From an uncultured Corynebacterium sp. (GTDB lineage Bacteria; Actinomycetota; Actinomycetes; Mycobacteriales; Mycobacteriaceae): a DNA stretch of 64,000 bases. The notes below the pieces were generated by a model, which did not search any database, was not told where the DNA came from, and was given only the letters and a program-made list of their open reading frames with translations. The position numbers and the translations under genes were made by a program. The stretch's first letter is position 1. Each line of letters begins with the position of its first letter. The stretch spans positions 1-64,000 of the forward strand of contig CALUCD010000010.1 of assembly GCA_943914465.1 (NCBI GenBank), in the 5' to 3' direction. Below, piece after piece: positions 49,945-57,521 of this stretch.

Positions 49945-51395
49945 CGGGGCGTCCTCGTTGTGGCAGCGCGTTGGTTCGCGGATGCGGTGTACCGGGTCCA
50001 CATGACGGCTGACAGTGCAATCACTCCGACGACGACGGCGACGGCAAAGACCTGGAAGCGGCCATCCGGGTTGGTGAGCATGAGCACGATGAGGCCCGCG
50101 ATGAGAACAATCGTTGCCCACGGCAGCGCATTCGGTGCCCACATGCGTACCTGTGTGATCTCGCCCGTGGCAACAAGCTGCGGGTGGAGTTTGATAAATG
50201 ACAGCGCGATAGCCAGCCACACAACGACGAGGCAACCGCCGACCGCATTGAGAAGAAACGCGAGCAGACCAGGCGGGTTCCAGTACTGCAACCCAACTGC
50301 GGCAAGGCCGAAAACAACGGAGACGATGACGGCGCGCAGGGGGACCCCGCGGGTGTCGGTGGTTGCAAACGTGCGCGGTGCATCGCCGCGAGTCGCCAGG
50401 GAGTGCAGGAATCGCGAAGATCCGTAGATCTGGGTGTTGCAGGCAGACAAGAGCGCCACCACAATGACTGCCTCCATGATGCCAACCGCGCCCGGGATGT
50501 CCGCGAGCCTCAGTACGGCGGTGAACGGAGATTCCGAGGCGTCGTTGGCCCCGCCGATTTGGTCAAACGGTAAAAGCAGCACGATGAGGAGTACGGAGCC
50601 GATGTAGAAGACACTGATGCGCCAGATAATGGTGCGGATGGCCGAGTGCACCGCCACCTCGGGGTCTTCTGACTCCGCGGCAGCGATGGTCACCAGTTCG
50701 ATGCCGCCGAACGCGAACGCGACCGCAAGTAGGGCGGTGGCCACGCCACCCCACCCGTTGGGCATGAACCCAACATCGGCGACATTGTGCAGCCCGACGA
50801 AGCTGGTACCCGGCAGCACGCCCAGCCACAGCAGGATTCCAAGGATTAAAAACGCGACGATGACGAGCACCTTGATGAGTGCGAACCAGAACTCGAATTC
50901 GCCATAATTTTTCACCGCCGCGAAGTTGATCAGGGTGAAGACCCCGATGGCCAGCAGCGCCGGGATCCATGGCGAAACTCCGAACCAGGCTGCGATGATG
51001 GCAGACGCACCAGTGATCTCCACCGCCATGATCATGACCATCATGAACCAGTACAGCCAGCCGATCGTGAACCCCGCCCACGGTCCGAAGGCCTGCTCGG
51101 CGTAGGTAGAAAATGCCCCGGAGGAGGGTCGGGCGGCCACCATTTCTGCAAGCATTTGCATAATGCATACCGTGATCGCGCCGGCAATGAGGTACGCCAA
51201 AAGCACTGCGGGACCCGCAGCCGAGATGCCAACACCGGTGCCTAAAAAGAGCCCGGCGCCGATGGCTGACCCTAACCCCATCATGGTGAGGTGACGGGTT
51301 TTCAGCCCGCGGCCTAAAGCGGTTTCTGCAGAGGTATGTGCACTCGCCTCGCCGCGGGGTGGGGGTGCGGGATCAGCAGGGGCGGAGAAAGACAT
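49941..51395 (-). CDS. aroP: AroP-type amino-acid permease, first copy
   Basis: A 484-residue APC-family permease. After a 25-residue Ala/Pro-rich tail it reads LKTRHLTMMGLGSAIGAGLF, then LGTGVGISAAGPAVLLAYLI, GPWAGFTIGWLYWFMMVMIM and AFAFGGIELVTIAAAESEDP, very close to C. glutamicum AroP, which also sits beside dapE. It probably imports aromatic amino acids with protons. The ATG at 51395 is 6 bases after a TAACAT -10 and inside a perfect 14-base palindrome, so it is probably leaderless and repressor-controlled. It leads the two-permease unit. Confidence 0.85.
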   Translation of the reverse strand: MSFSAPADPAPPPRGEASAHTSAETALGRGLKTRHLTMMGLGSAIGAGLFLGTGVGISAAGPAVLLAYLIAGAITVCIMQMLAEMVAARPSSGAFSTYAEQAFGPWAGFTIGWLYWFMMVMIMAVEITGASAIIAAWFGVSPWIPALLAIGVFTLINFAAVKNYGEFEFWFALIKVLVIVAFLILGILLWLGVLPGTSFVGLHNVADVGFMPNGWGGVATALLAVAFAFGGIELVTIAAAESEDPEVAVHSAIRTIIWRISVFYIGSVLLIVLLLPFDQIGGANDASESPFTAVLRLADIPGAVGIMEAVIVVALLSACNTQIYGSSRFLHSLATRGDAPRTFATTDTRGVPLRAVIVSVVFGLAAVGLQYWNPPGLLAFLLNAVGGCLVVVWLAIALSFIKLHPQLVATGEITQVRMWAPNALPWATIVLIAGLIVLMLTNPDGRFQVFAVAVVVGVIALSAVMWTRYTASANQRAATTRTPR

Positions 51396-51405
51396 ACCGG
51401 TATGT
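51392..51405. promoter_or_regulatory. Perfect 14-bp palindrome over the aroP start and -10 box
   Basis: ACATACCGGTATGT is a perfect palindrome covering the start codon (51393-51395) and most of the -10 TAACAT (51402-51407, minus strand). A protein bound here would block a leaderless transcript. The regulator is unknown. Confidence 0.55.
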
Positions 51406-51432
51406 TAAACAGGGCTGCGTGTATGGACTGAG

Positions 51433-52377
51433 TTAGGCATTGGCTTCAGCGGCTTCAGTGCGCAATCGGACCACAGGCAAATTCGAGGACGGCTCGTTGC
51501 GGATCAGCACATTGTCTACGCCCGCGATCTCGCGGGCGTAGATCCGGCGCTCTGTTCGCACGTCGTAGAGCACCGAGTCCGGCTCCAGAATCACCCCAGT
51601 ACCAAGCTCACAGTTCTCGCCGAGGTCTACGCCGATTACCCCTGATGAGGGCCGCAGCACACTGTTTTTCCCCACACGCAGCGGGGTGCGATTGTGCCTG
51701 TCGTCTGGTTCGGCCATGAGCACTGCTGAAAGCCCAACATGTGTGCCTTCGCCAAGCACGATGGAGGAGGAGAGTCGCCCTTCAATCCGCGCTGGCCCGA
51801 GGGACCCCGCGTTGTATGAGACGTAGCCTTCGCGCTCAACCATGGTCCCGGGGGCGAGGTAGGCACCAAGTCGCACCCGCGCTGCTTCGGCAATGGTCAC
51901 CCCTGACGGAACAACGTAGTCAACCATGCGGGGAAGACGGCCAAGACTCCACACCTGGATCGTGCCCCGGGAGCGCAGGTTCGTGCGGATGTACTCGAAG
52001 TCGTCGGGTAGGCACGGGCCCTTGTTTGTCCACACCACGGGTACGAGGTGTTCGAGGCAATCCGTCATGTCGATCTCCATCGGCCGTACCAGCCGGTGGG
52101 AGAGGAGGTGGAGGCGAAGATAGACGTCGTGTGCGTCAATCGGCGGCTGGCTCAGGTCTGAGATCGTCGTGCGGACTGGAACAAGTTCGACGAGCCGGTC
52201 GCGGTCCATGCCGACCAGGTTGAGGAATCGGTCGGACAATTCGCGCGCGCTGACTCGCTCGGTGCCGGTGGCGCTGTGCTCAGCGTCAACAAGCGATGGG
52301 CTCGGGAACCACGTGTCTAACACTGTCCCGTCAACGGCAATGTTGGCAATTCCCGTACCTTGCGCTCCCTGCGGCAT
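51433..52377 (-). CDS. DapD paralogue (DapD2) with altered loops
   Basis: A 314-residue left-handed beta-helix protein clearly related to Dap[41 protein letters not shown] and REGYVSYNAGSLGPARIEGR, with the conserved Glu kept. The glycine-rich loop that reads [15 protein letters not shown] in DapD is GLSAVLMAEPDDRHNR here, and GANAGVG becomes RPSSGVIGVD. It therefore may use another acceptor or acyl donor, or regulate DapD in a mixed trimer. A similar second copy is found beside dapE in C. glutamicum. The ATG at 52377 follows TATGAT by 6 bases (leaderless), back to back with dapE. Confidence 0.82.
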   Translation of the reverse strand: MPQGAQGTGIANIAVDGTVLDTWFPSPSLVDAEHSATGTERVSARELSDRFLNLVGMDRDRLVELVPVRTTISDLSQPPIDAHDVYLRLHLLSHRLVRPMEIDMTDCLEHLVPVVWTNKGPCLPDDFEYIRTNLRSRGTIQVWSLGRLPRMVDYVVPSGVTIAEAARVRLGAYLAPGTMVEREGYVSYNAGSLGPARIEGRLSSSIVLGEGTHVGLSAVLMAEPDDRHNRTPLRVGKNSVLRPSSGVIGVDLGENCELGTGVILEPDSVLYDVRTERRIYAREIAGVDNVLIRNEPSSNLPVVRLRTEAAEANA

Positions 52378-52383
52378 GGTCAC

Positions 52384-52403
52384 ATCATATCGGCCCGTAG
52401 GAT
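52384..52403. promoter_or_regulatory. Back-to-back -10 boxes of dapD2 and dapE
   Basis: TATGAT (minus strand, 52384-52389) serves dapD2 and TAGGAT (plus strand, 52398-52403) serves dapE. Only 33 bases separate the two start codons, so each -35 must lie inside the other gene. Confidence 0.6.
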
Positions 52404-52410
52404 GAGGAGG

Positions 52411-53529
52411 GTGACCAAGCTTTCGCTTTTCGACGACCCCGTGAACCTCACAGCCGCGCTCATCGACATCGAATCGCCTTCCCACCATGAAGGCCCTATT
52501 GCTGATGCTGTCGAGGCTGCACTGCGTGCTCTTGATGGAGTCGAGGTGATCCGCCTTGGCAATACCGTCGTTGCGCGTACGCACTTTGGGCGTGCCCAGC
52601 GCGTCGTGCTTGCCGGGCACGTGGATACAGTGCCGCTGGCAGACAACACCCCGCATCACTTCAATGAGACGTCTGATGAGGCATCGCAGGTGCTTTTCGG
52701 CTGCGGCGCGGTCGACATGAAGTCCGGCCTGGCTTGCTACTTGCACGCCTTCGCCCACATGGTACAAGACGGCGGCGCGCACAGCGCATTCGATTTGACC
52801 CTGATCGCCTACGAGGGTGAAGAGGTAGCCACACAATACAACGGGCTGTTCCACCTCGAGCGTGACCACCCGGAGCTCCTCGCTGGCGACATTGCCCTGC
52901 TGGGAGAGCCATCCGGCGGGATCATTGAGGCTGGTTGCCAAGGCACGATTCGTGTGTTTGTCGACGCGCACGGGGTGCGTGCCCACTCCGCCCGCAGCTG
53001 GCTTGGCCAAAACGCGGCGCACGAGCTTGCAGGTGTGCTCACTCGGATAGCGCAGTACACCCCGCGCACGGTGACAATCGCCGGATGCGAGTACCGCGAA
53101 GGACTGAACGTGGTTGGGCTCGAAGGGTTTGTAGCAACCAACACCATCCCTGATTTCGCGCGTTTGATAATCAACTACCGCTTCGCCCCCGACCGATCCG
53201 TAGAGCAGGCGAAAGCACATCTGGAGGAGGTTCTTGCACTTGAAAGTGGGTTAGAGCTGACCTACGACGACACCGCGCCGGGTGCGCTGCCCGGGCTGGA
53301 TGACCCGGTCGCGGCAAACCTCGTGAAAGCGGTGGGCGGGAAATTTCGTGCCAAGTTTGGATGGACGGATGTCTCCCGCTTCTCTAATCTTGGTGTTCCA
53401 GCTGTCAACTTCGGGCCCGGCGACCCGGGTTATGCGCACAAACAGGATGAACAATGCCCCGTTGGGCAAATCCGCGACGTTGCACAACAGCTCCTCGAGT
53501 ACCTGACCAGCTCCCAGGAAGGTGAGTGA
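52411..53529 (+). CDS. dapE: Succinyl-diaminopimelate desuccinylase DapE
   Basis: A 372-residue M20-family zinc hydrolase that releases succinate from N-succinyl-LL-diaminopimelate, the last succinylase-branch step. The zinc and catalytic residues lie in VLAGHVDTVPLADN (His, Asp), GCGAVDMKSGLACY (bridging Asp), AYEGEEVATQYN (Glu-Glu) and AHKQDEQC (His). I choose the GTG at 52411: it is 7 bases after TAGGAT, matching the promoter at 13173, while the nearby GAGGAGG directly abuts it and cannot act as a ribosome site. Its stop overlaps the LOG gene by 8 bases. Confidence 0.95.
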   Translation: MTKLSLFDDPVNLTAALIDIESPSHHEGPIADAVEAALRALDGVEVIRLGNTVVARTHFGRAQRVVLAGHVDTVPLADNTPHHFNETSDEASQVLFGCGAVDMKSGLACYLHAFAHMVQDGGAHSAFDLTLIAYEGEEVATQYNGLFHLERDHPELLAGDIALLGEPSGGIIEAGCQGTIRVFVDAHGVRAHSARSWLGQNAAHELAGVLTRIAQYTPRTVTIAGCEYREGLNVVGLEGFVATNTIPDFARLIINYRFAPDRSVEQAKAHLEEVLALESGLELTYDDTAPGALPGLDDPVAANLVKAVGGKFRAKFGWTDVSRFSNLGVPAVNFGPGDPGYAHKQDEQCPVGQIRDVAQQLLEYLTSSQEGE

Positions 53530-54421
53530 CACCACCCCCATGGCCCCACACATCACGCCCCGGCCCGAGCGCGACCGTAAGCTGCGCGGGCCGATTATGG
53601 TCCGCAGCGAGGACGAACATCAGCCGACCACGCACGACCAGCGATTGTTGGAGTCGCTGGGGCACACGGATCACGACTGGAAGCACGCCGACCCGTGGCG
53701 GGTCATGCGGATCCAGTCGGAGTTTGTAGCTGGGTTTGATGCGTTATCTGAGCTTCCGAAGGCGGTCACAGTCTTTGGTTCGGCCCGGCTTGGGGACGGC
53801 ACACCTGAGTATGAACAAGCCCGTAACGTGGGCAAGGCGCTGACCGAGGCAGGCTACGCCGTGATCACAGGCGGCGGCCCGGGGCTGATGGAAGGGCCAA
53901 ACCGCGGCGCGCACGAGGCAGACGGCATTTCTGTTGGCCTGGGTATTGAGCTTCCCTTTGAGCAGGGGCTGAATGACTGGGTCGACTTGGGCTTGAACTT
54001 CAGGTACTTCTTTGCCCGCAAGACCATGTTTTTGAAGTACTCACAGGCGTTCATTTCGCTGCCCGGTGGATTTGGCACGATGGATGAGGTCTTTGAGGTG
54101 CTGTGCATGGTGCAGACGGGGAAGGTTACGAACTTCCCGATCGTGCTGATGGGCACCGAGTTTTGGAGCGGCTTGGTGGACTGGATCCGCAGCCAGCAAC
54201 TGGGCCGCGGGCTCATCTCACCTGGAGATGACGAGCTGTTCATCGTGACCGACTCGGTCGATGAGGCTGTTGACCACATTGTGCGCGCACATCAGGTGAT
54301 GACGGATGGGCGGCTGCGCAGCGGGCAGGACACCGACGCGGCCGCAGCACGCGAGCACAGCATCGACGACATCACGGAGACGGACGAAAGCACGGAGACC
54401 CCGGATAGTCCTAATGCCTAA
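53522..54421 (+). CDS. LOG-family (TIGR00730) Rossmann-fold protein
   Basis: A 299-residue protein of the LOG family (cytokinin riboside 5'-monophosphate phosphoribohydrolase-like). Signatures are VTVFGSARLGDGTPEYEQA, VITGGGPGLMEGPNRGAHEA and the catalytic PGGFGTMDEVFEVL. The N-terminal 70 residues are an extension, and the last 40 are acidic and disordered (DDITETDESTETPDSPNA). The mycobacterial orthologue Rv1205 makes free cytokinins, so AMP-like base release is a fair guess. The GTG start overlaps dapE by 8 bases and its end overlaps folP2 by 8. Confidence 0.9.
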   Translation: MSDTTPMAPHITPRPERDRKLRGPIMVRSEDEHQPTTHDQRLLESLGHTDHDWKHADPWRVMRIQSEFVAGFDALSELPKAVTVFGSARLGDGTPEYEQARNVGKALTEAGYAVITGGGPGLMEGPNRGAHEADGISVGLGIELPFEQGLNDWVDLGLNFRYFFARKTMFLKYSQAFISLPGGFGTMDEVFEVLCMVQTGKVTNFPIVLMGTEFWSGLVDWIRSQQLGRGLISPGDDELFIVTDSVDEAVDHIVRAHQVMTDGRLRSGQDTDAAAAREHSIDDITETDESTETPDSPNA

Positions 54422-55250
54422 TCACCTTGCGAAGGTCATGGCTATTGTCAATCGAACGCCTGACTCGTTCTATGACAAGGGGGCGACCTACGCGGTGGAC
54501 AAAGCGGTTGACCGGGCCAGGGCAGCGGTCGAAGACGGCGCCGCGATCATTGATATCGGAGGTGTGAAGGCTGGCCCGGGCGAGCAGGTGGACGCCTCGG
54601 AAGAAATTGACCGGGTCGTGCCTGTCATCGCAGCAGTGCGTGCGGCGCACCCGTGTGTGAAGGTCAGCGTCGATACCTGGCGCGCTGAGGTGGCTGAGGC
54701 TGCCGTTGCCGCTGGCGCGGATCTGATTAATGACACTTGGGCCGGCTGGGACCCAGAACTTATCACTGTCGCGGGTGATCACCGAGTGGGGTACGTCTGC
54801 TCCCACACTGGCGGAGCGGTTCCGCGCACCCGGCCCCACCGCGTACGCTACGACGACGTGGTCGCCGATGTGATTGCCGAAACCACCGCACTAGCGGAGC
54901 GCGCGGTAAGCGCCGGGGTGCCCGAAACGGAGGTGTTCATCGACCCAACGCACGACTTTGGCAAAAACACGTTTCACGGCCTGGAGCTGCTACGCAGGGT
55001 CGATGAGCTCGTTGCCACCGGCTGGCCTGTATTGATGGCGTTGTCCAACAAGGATTTTGTCGGTGAGACCGTTGGCCGCGGTGTGGACGAGCGAGTGGCC
55101 GGCACGTTGGCCGCGACAGCGTGGGCGGCAGCTCGAGGCGTTGCCGCGTTTCGTGTCCATCAGGTCCGCGAGACAGTCGATGTGTTGCACATGACCGCCG
55201 CGATCAAAGGCGAGGTACCCCCACGCAACACGATTCGGGGTTTGGCGTGA
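54414..55250 (+). CDS. folP2: Dihydropteroate-synthase paralogue FolP2
   Basis: A 278-residue TIM-barrel protein of the pterin-binding family: VMAIVNRTPDSFYDKGATYA, DGAAIIDIGGVKAGPGEQVD, VKVSVDTWRAEVAEAAVAAG, LINDTWAGWDP and FIDPTHDFGKN. It resembles mycobacterial FolP2 (Rv1207), which lacks ordinary dihydropteroate synthase activity, and it sits in the same place before gpgS. It therefore should not be taken as the folate-pathway enzyme without other evidence. The ATG at 54414 overlaps the LOG stop; the gene overlaps gpgS by 4 bases (GTGA). Confidence 0.87.
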   Translation: MPNHLAKVMAIVNRTPDSFYDKGATYAVDKAVDRARAAVEDGAAIIDIGGVKAGPGEQVDASEEIDRVVPVIAAVRAAHPCVKVSVDTWRAEVAEAAVAAGADLINDTWAGWDPELITVAGDHRVGYVCSHTGGAVPRTRPHRVRYDDVVADVIAETTALAERAVSAGVPETEVFIDPTHDFGKNTFHGLELLRRVDELVATGWPVLMALSNKDFVGETVGRGVDERVAGTLAATAWAAARGVAAFRVHQVRETVDVLHMTAAIKGEVPPRNTIRGLA

Positions 55251-56026
55251 GCGCCGGGAGCGCTGACTTAACCGTGAGCGTGGTCATCCCCGCGCTGAAC
55301 GAACAGGATACTGTCGCTGACGTGGTCAGCGCCTGTTGCGCCTCAAGGGCAGATGAGGTGTTGGTGATTGACTCGGATTCAAGCGACGCGACAGCCCGAG
55401 TTGCCGGGAGCGCCGGCGCGAAGGTCATCAACTGGCGCGATGTGGATGCCCGTGAGCCGTGGCCTGGGAAAGGAGAAGCGCTTTGGCGCGGAGTGAAGGC
55501 CGCGAGCGGGGACGTGGTGGTGTTCGTGGATGCGGACGTGACCAATGTGACTCCACAGTGGGTTGACCTGCTTGCTGCGCCGTTTACTCATCCGGCAGTG
55601 CATCTGGTCAAGGCCGCTTACACCCGCAGTTTGGGTGTGGACGGGCGCGGCGGCGGCCGTGTGACCGAGCTGACGGCGAAACCATTGCTGCGTGTGTTCT
55701 TTCCCGAGTTGGCCGACATTGAGCAGCCGCTTGCGGGCGAATATGCAATTCGTCGGTCGAGCGCTGTGCGCCTGCCGTTTGTTTCTGGTTACGGGGTAGA
55801 GGTGGGCCTGCTTATCGACGTCGCGCGCCACCACACCCGAGCAGCCGTCACCGAAGTCGCGTTAGGCAGCCGGGCTCACCGCAACCGTCCACTTGATGAA
55901 CTTGGGCCGATGGCTGATGTGGTTGCTCGGACCATCCTCGCCCGCGCCAATGGCTCTTGGATCGGGGACGCGGTACTCGGTGTAGACACTGGGCCGGCGC
56001 AGCGCCCGCCTTGGGTCGAGCGGTGA
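55247..56026 (+). CDS. gpgS: Glucosyl-3-phosphoglycerate synthase-like glycosyltransferase (GpgS, GT81)
   Basis: A 259-residue retaining glycosyltransferase. The N-terminal nucleotide-sugar fold has VSVVIPALNEQDTVADVV, VLVIDSDSSDATARVAGSAG, GKGEALWRGVKAASGD and VVVFVDADVTNVTPQWVDLL with the metal-binding DAD. The acceptor part has LAGEYAIRRSSAVRLPFVSG and YGVEVGLLIDVARHH. GpgS makes glucosyl-3-phosphoglycerate, which in mycobacteria primes methylglucose lipopolysaccharide. It is about 60 residues shorter than Rv1208. It is the fourth gene of the dapE-LOG-folP2-gpgS overlap series. Confidence 0.87.
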   Translation: MSAGSADLTVSVVIPALNEQDTVADVVSACCASRADEVLVIDSDSSDATARVAGSAGAKVINWRDVDAREPWPGKGEALWRGVKAASGDVVVFVDADVTNVTPQWVDLLAAPFTHPAVHLVKAAYTRSLGVDGRGGGRVTELTAKPLLRVFFPELADIEQPLAGEYAIRRSSAVRLPFVSGYGVEVGLLIDVARHHTRAAVTEVALGSRAHRNRPLDELGPMADVVARTILARANGSWIGDAVLGVDTGPAQRPPWVER

Positions 56027-56035
56027 TCTACCGGT

Positions 56036-56041
56036 TAGACT
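56036..56041 (+). promoter_or_regulatory. -10 box of the DivIVA-like gene
   Basis: TAGACT, 7 bases before the ATG at 56049, ten bases after the gpgS stop. Confidence 0.55.
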
Positions 56042-56048
56042 ACGTGCC

Positions 56049-56429
56049 ATGTTTCTGTCCTGGATAGTGCTCATCATCGCGCTGTTTATCTTCAGCGTGC
56101 TCGGCGTGCTGTTGTTCGCCGCCATTTTCGGTCGCGGTGAGGCGTTACCGCCGATGATGGAGAGCGCCGATGTGAAGCAAGCGAATCGCGAAGCCGTCGC
56201 TGCGGGTAGATATGGCGACCTTCAGCTTGAGGTCGTGCACCGCGGCTACCGGATGGACCAGGTGGATGCGCTCATTGCCCAGCTCACAGGGCAAGAAAAC
56301 GCGGGCGATGTCGCGGCCGGGCAAGTGTCTGTAACCAACGCCGTGCCGGATGAGGTGGGCCAAAAAAGCGTAGACTCTACAAAAGTATCTGTGGAAGCTA
56401 AAGGAGAGTCCGACGCATGGCAGCAATGA
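56049..56429 (+). CDS. Membrane-anchored DivIVA-domain protein (Rv1209-like)
   Basis: A 126-residue protein: one N-terminal helix (LSWIVLIIALFIFSVLGVLL) anchoring it to the membrane, then a short DivIVA-type motif VHRGYRMDQVDALIAQLTGQ, which in this family binds curved or polar membrane, and a disordered C-terminus. It lies where mycobacteria have Rv1209, between gpgS and DUF3117. A role at the cell pole or septum is plausible but unproven. The start is leaderless. Its end overlaps the DUF3117 gene by 13 bases. Confidence 0.82.
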   Translation: MFLSWIVLIIALFIFSVLGVLLFAAIFGRGEALPPMMESADVKQANREAVAAGRYGDLQLEVVHRGYRMDQVDALIAQLTGQENAGDVAAGQVSVTNAVPDEVGQKSVDSTKVSVEAKGESDAWQQ

Positions 56430-56584
56430 AACCGCGCACCGGCAACGGCCCGATGGAGGCCGTGGAAGAGAGTCGTAAAATCGTGATGCGTATCCCGTCT
56501 GACGGTGGGGGTCGCCTGGTGGTGGAGATGAGCAAGGAAGAGGCTGGAGAACTCGGACAACTCCTGATTGACGCAGCCAAGTAA
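56417..56584 (+). CDS. DUF3117 protein, 55 residues
   Basis: A very short conserved actinobacterial protein: MAAMKPRTGNGPMEAVEESR, then KIVMRIPSDGGGRLVVEMSK and an acidic helical end (EAGELGQLLIDAAK). It matches DUF3117 (mycobacterial Rv1211) along its full length. AAGGAGA lies about 10 bases before the ATG at 56417, inside the end of the DivIVA-like gene. No function is known; strong conservation in a fixed position argues that it is expressed. Confidence 0.9.
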   Translation: MAAMKPRTGNGPMEAVEESRKIVMRIPSDGGGRLVVEMSKEEAGELGQLLIDAAK

Positions 56585-56625
56585 GCCCCCGTCAGTGCCG
56601 GTGTTTTTCTGGCCCGGTGCTGCGG

Positions 56626-56631
56626 TAACAT
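56626..56631 (+). promoter_or_regulatory. -10 box of the rlmA-like gene
   Basis: TAACAT, 6 bases before the ATG at 56638. Confidence 0.5.
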
Positions 56632-56637
56632 CACCAT

Positions 56638-57501
56638 ATGCTTGAAGATATCGTTGATGTCTTAGCCGATCCGATTGATCTTTCGCCGCTTTCTACAGCG
56701 GATAATGGTTCCCGTCTGGTTTCGCAGACGGGACATTCTTATGACGTCGCACGCCAGGGGTATGTCACGCTTGCAGGTGGGCGAGGATTGGACCACGACG
56801 GCGACTCACCGGAAATGGTGCAATCGCGCGAGGCATTCTTGTCGCAGGGACATTTTGCCCCATTTGTGGAGGCTGTGACCGACGCTGTTGAGGACAGTTT
56901 GGAGCAGGCAGCTCAAGACGAGCCACATCCGGTGGTGCTTGAGGTCGGTGCCGGCACCGGGTACTACCTGGCCCACACGTTGGATACCATCGCTGAGGCC
57001 CGTGGAGTTGGCCTAGACATCTCCGTGCCTGCCGCGAAGCATCTGGCCAAGTCGCATCCCCGCGTAGGCGCGGTGGTTGCCGATGTGTGGCAGCGCCTGC
57101 CGCTTCGAGACGAAAGCGTCCACACAATCACCGTAGTGTTCGCTCCGCGGAATCCTGCGGAGTTTCGCCGCGTCTTGGTCGATGGCGGGGAGGTGACCGT
57201 GGTCGCCGCTGATCAAGGCCACCTTGATGAGCTGCGGGAGCCGCTGGGGATTCTCGGGGTGGAAGCTGGCAAAATCGAGCGCTTGGTGGAGCAAGCGCGC
57301 GGGCACCTCATACCACTCGATAGCCCCGAGCTGATTGAGTTTCCGATGCGGCTTGAGCGCGATGCGATCGCTGCCCAGGTAGGAATGAGCCCGTCCGCGC
57401 GCCACGTTGAGCCCCAGGTGTTGCGCGAGCGGGTAGCCGCCCTGCCAGACTACGTGGATGTGACTGCTCGGGCTCGGCTCATCAAACTGCGAAAGCAGTA
57501 A
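56638..57501 (+). CDS. RlmA/TlrB-like 23S rRNA guanine-N1 methyltransferase without zinc cysteines
   Basis: A 287-residue SAM methyltransferase of the RlmA family (23S rRNA G745/G748). The SAM loop is VVLEVGAGTGYYLAHTLD with VGLDISVPAAKHLAKSHP and VVADVWQRLPLRD; SVHTITVVFAPRNPAEFRRV follows, typical of RlmA. The N-terminal segment keeps the QTGHSYDVARQGYVTLAGGR block, but the four zinc-binding Cys of RlmA are gone (LADPIDLSPLSTADNGSRL has none). The rRNA-recognition module may therefore be altered. The start is leaderless. Confidence 0.85.
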   Translation: MLEDIVDVLADPIDLSPLSTADNGSRLVSQTGHSYDVARQGYVTLAGGRGLDHDGDSPEMVQSREAFLSQGHFAPFVEAVTDAVEDSLEQAAQDEPHPVVLEVGAGTGYYLAHTLDTIAEARGVGLDISVPAAKHLAKSHPRVGAVVADVWQRLPLRDESVHTITVVFAPRNPAEFRRVLVDGGEVTVVAADQGHLDELREPLGILGVEAGKIERLVEQARGHLIPLDSPELIEFPMRLERDAIAAQVGMSPSARHVEPQVLRERVAALPDYVDVTARARLIKLRKQ

Positions 57502-57521
57502 CGGGCTGTGTGTGGCCCCGG

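Noticed and set aside
52402..52410. ATG at 52402 as the dapE start
   Set aside because: It overlaps the TAGGAT -10 box itself, and the GTG at 52411 has the recurrent 7-base leaderless spacing.
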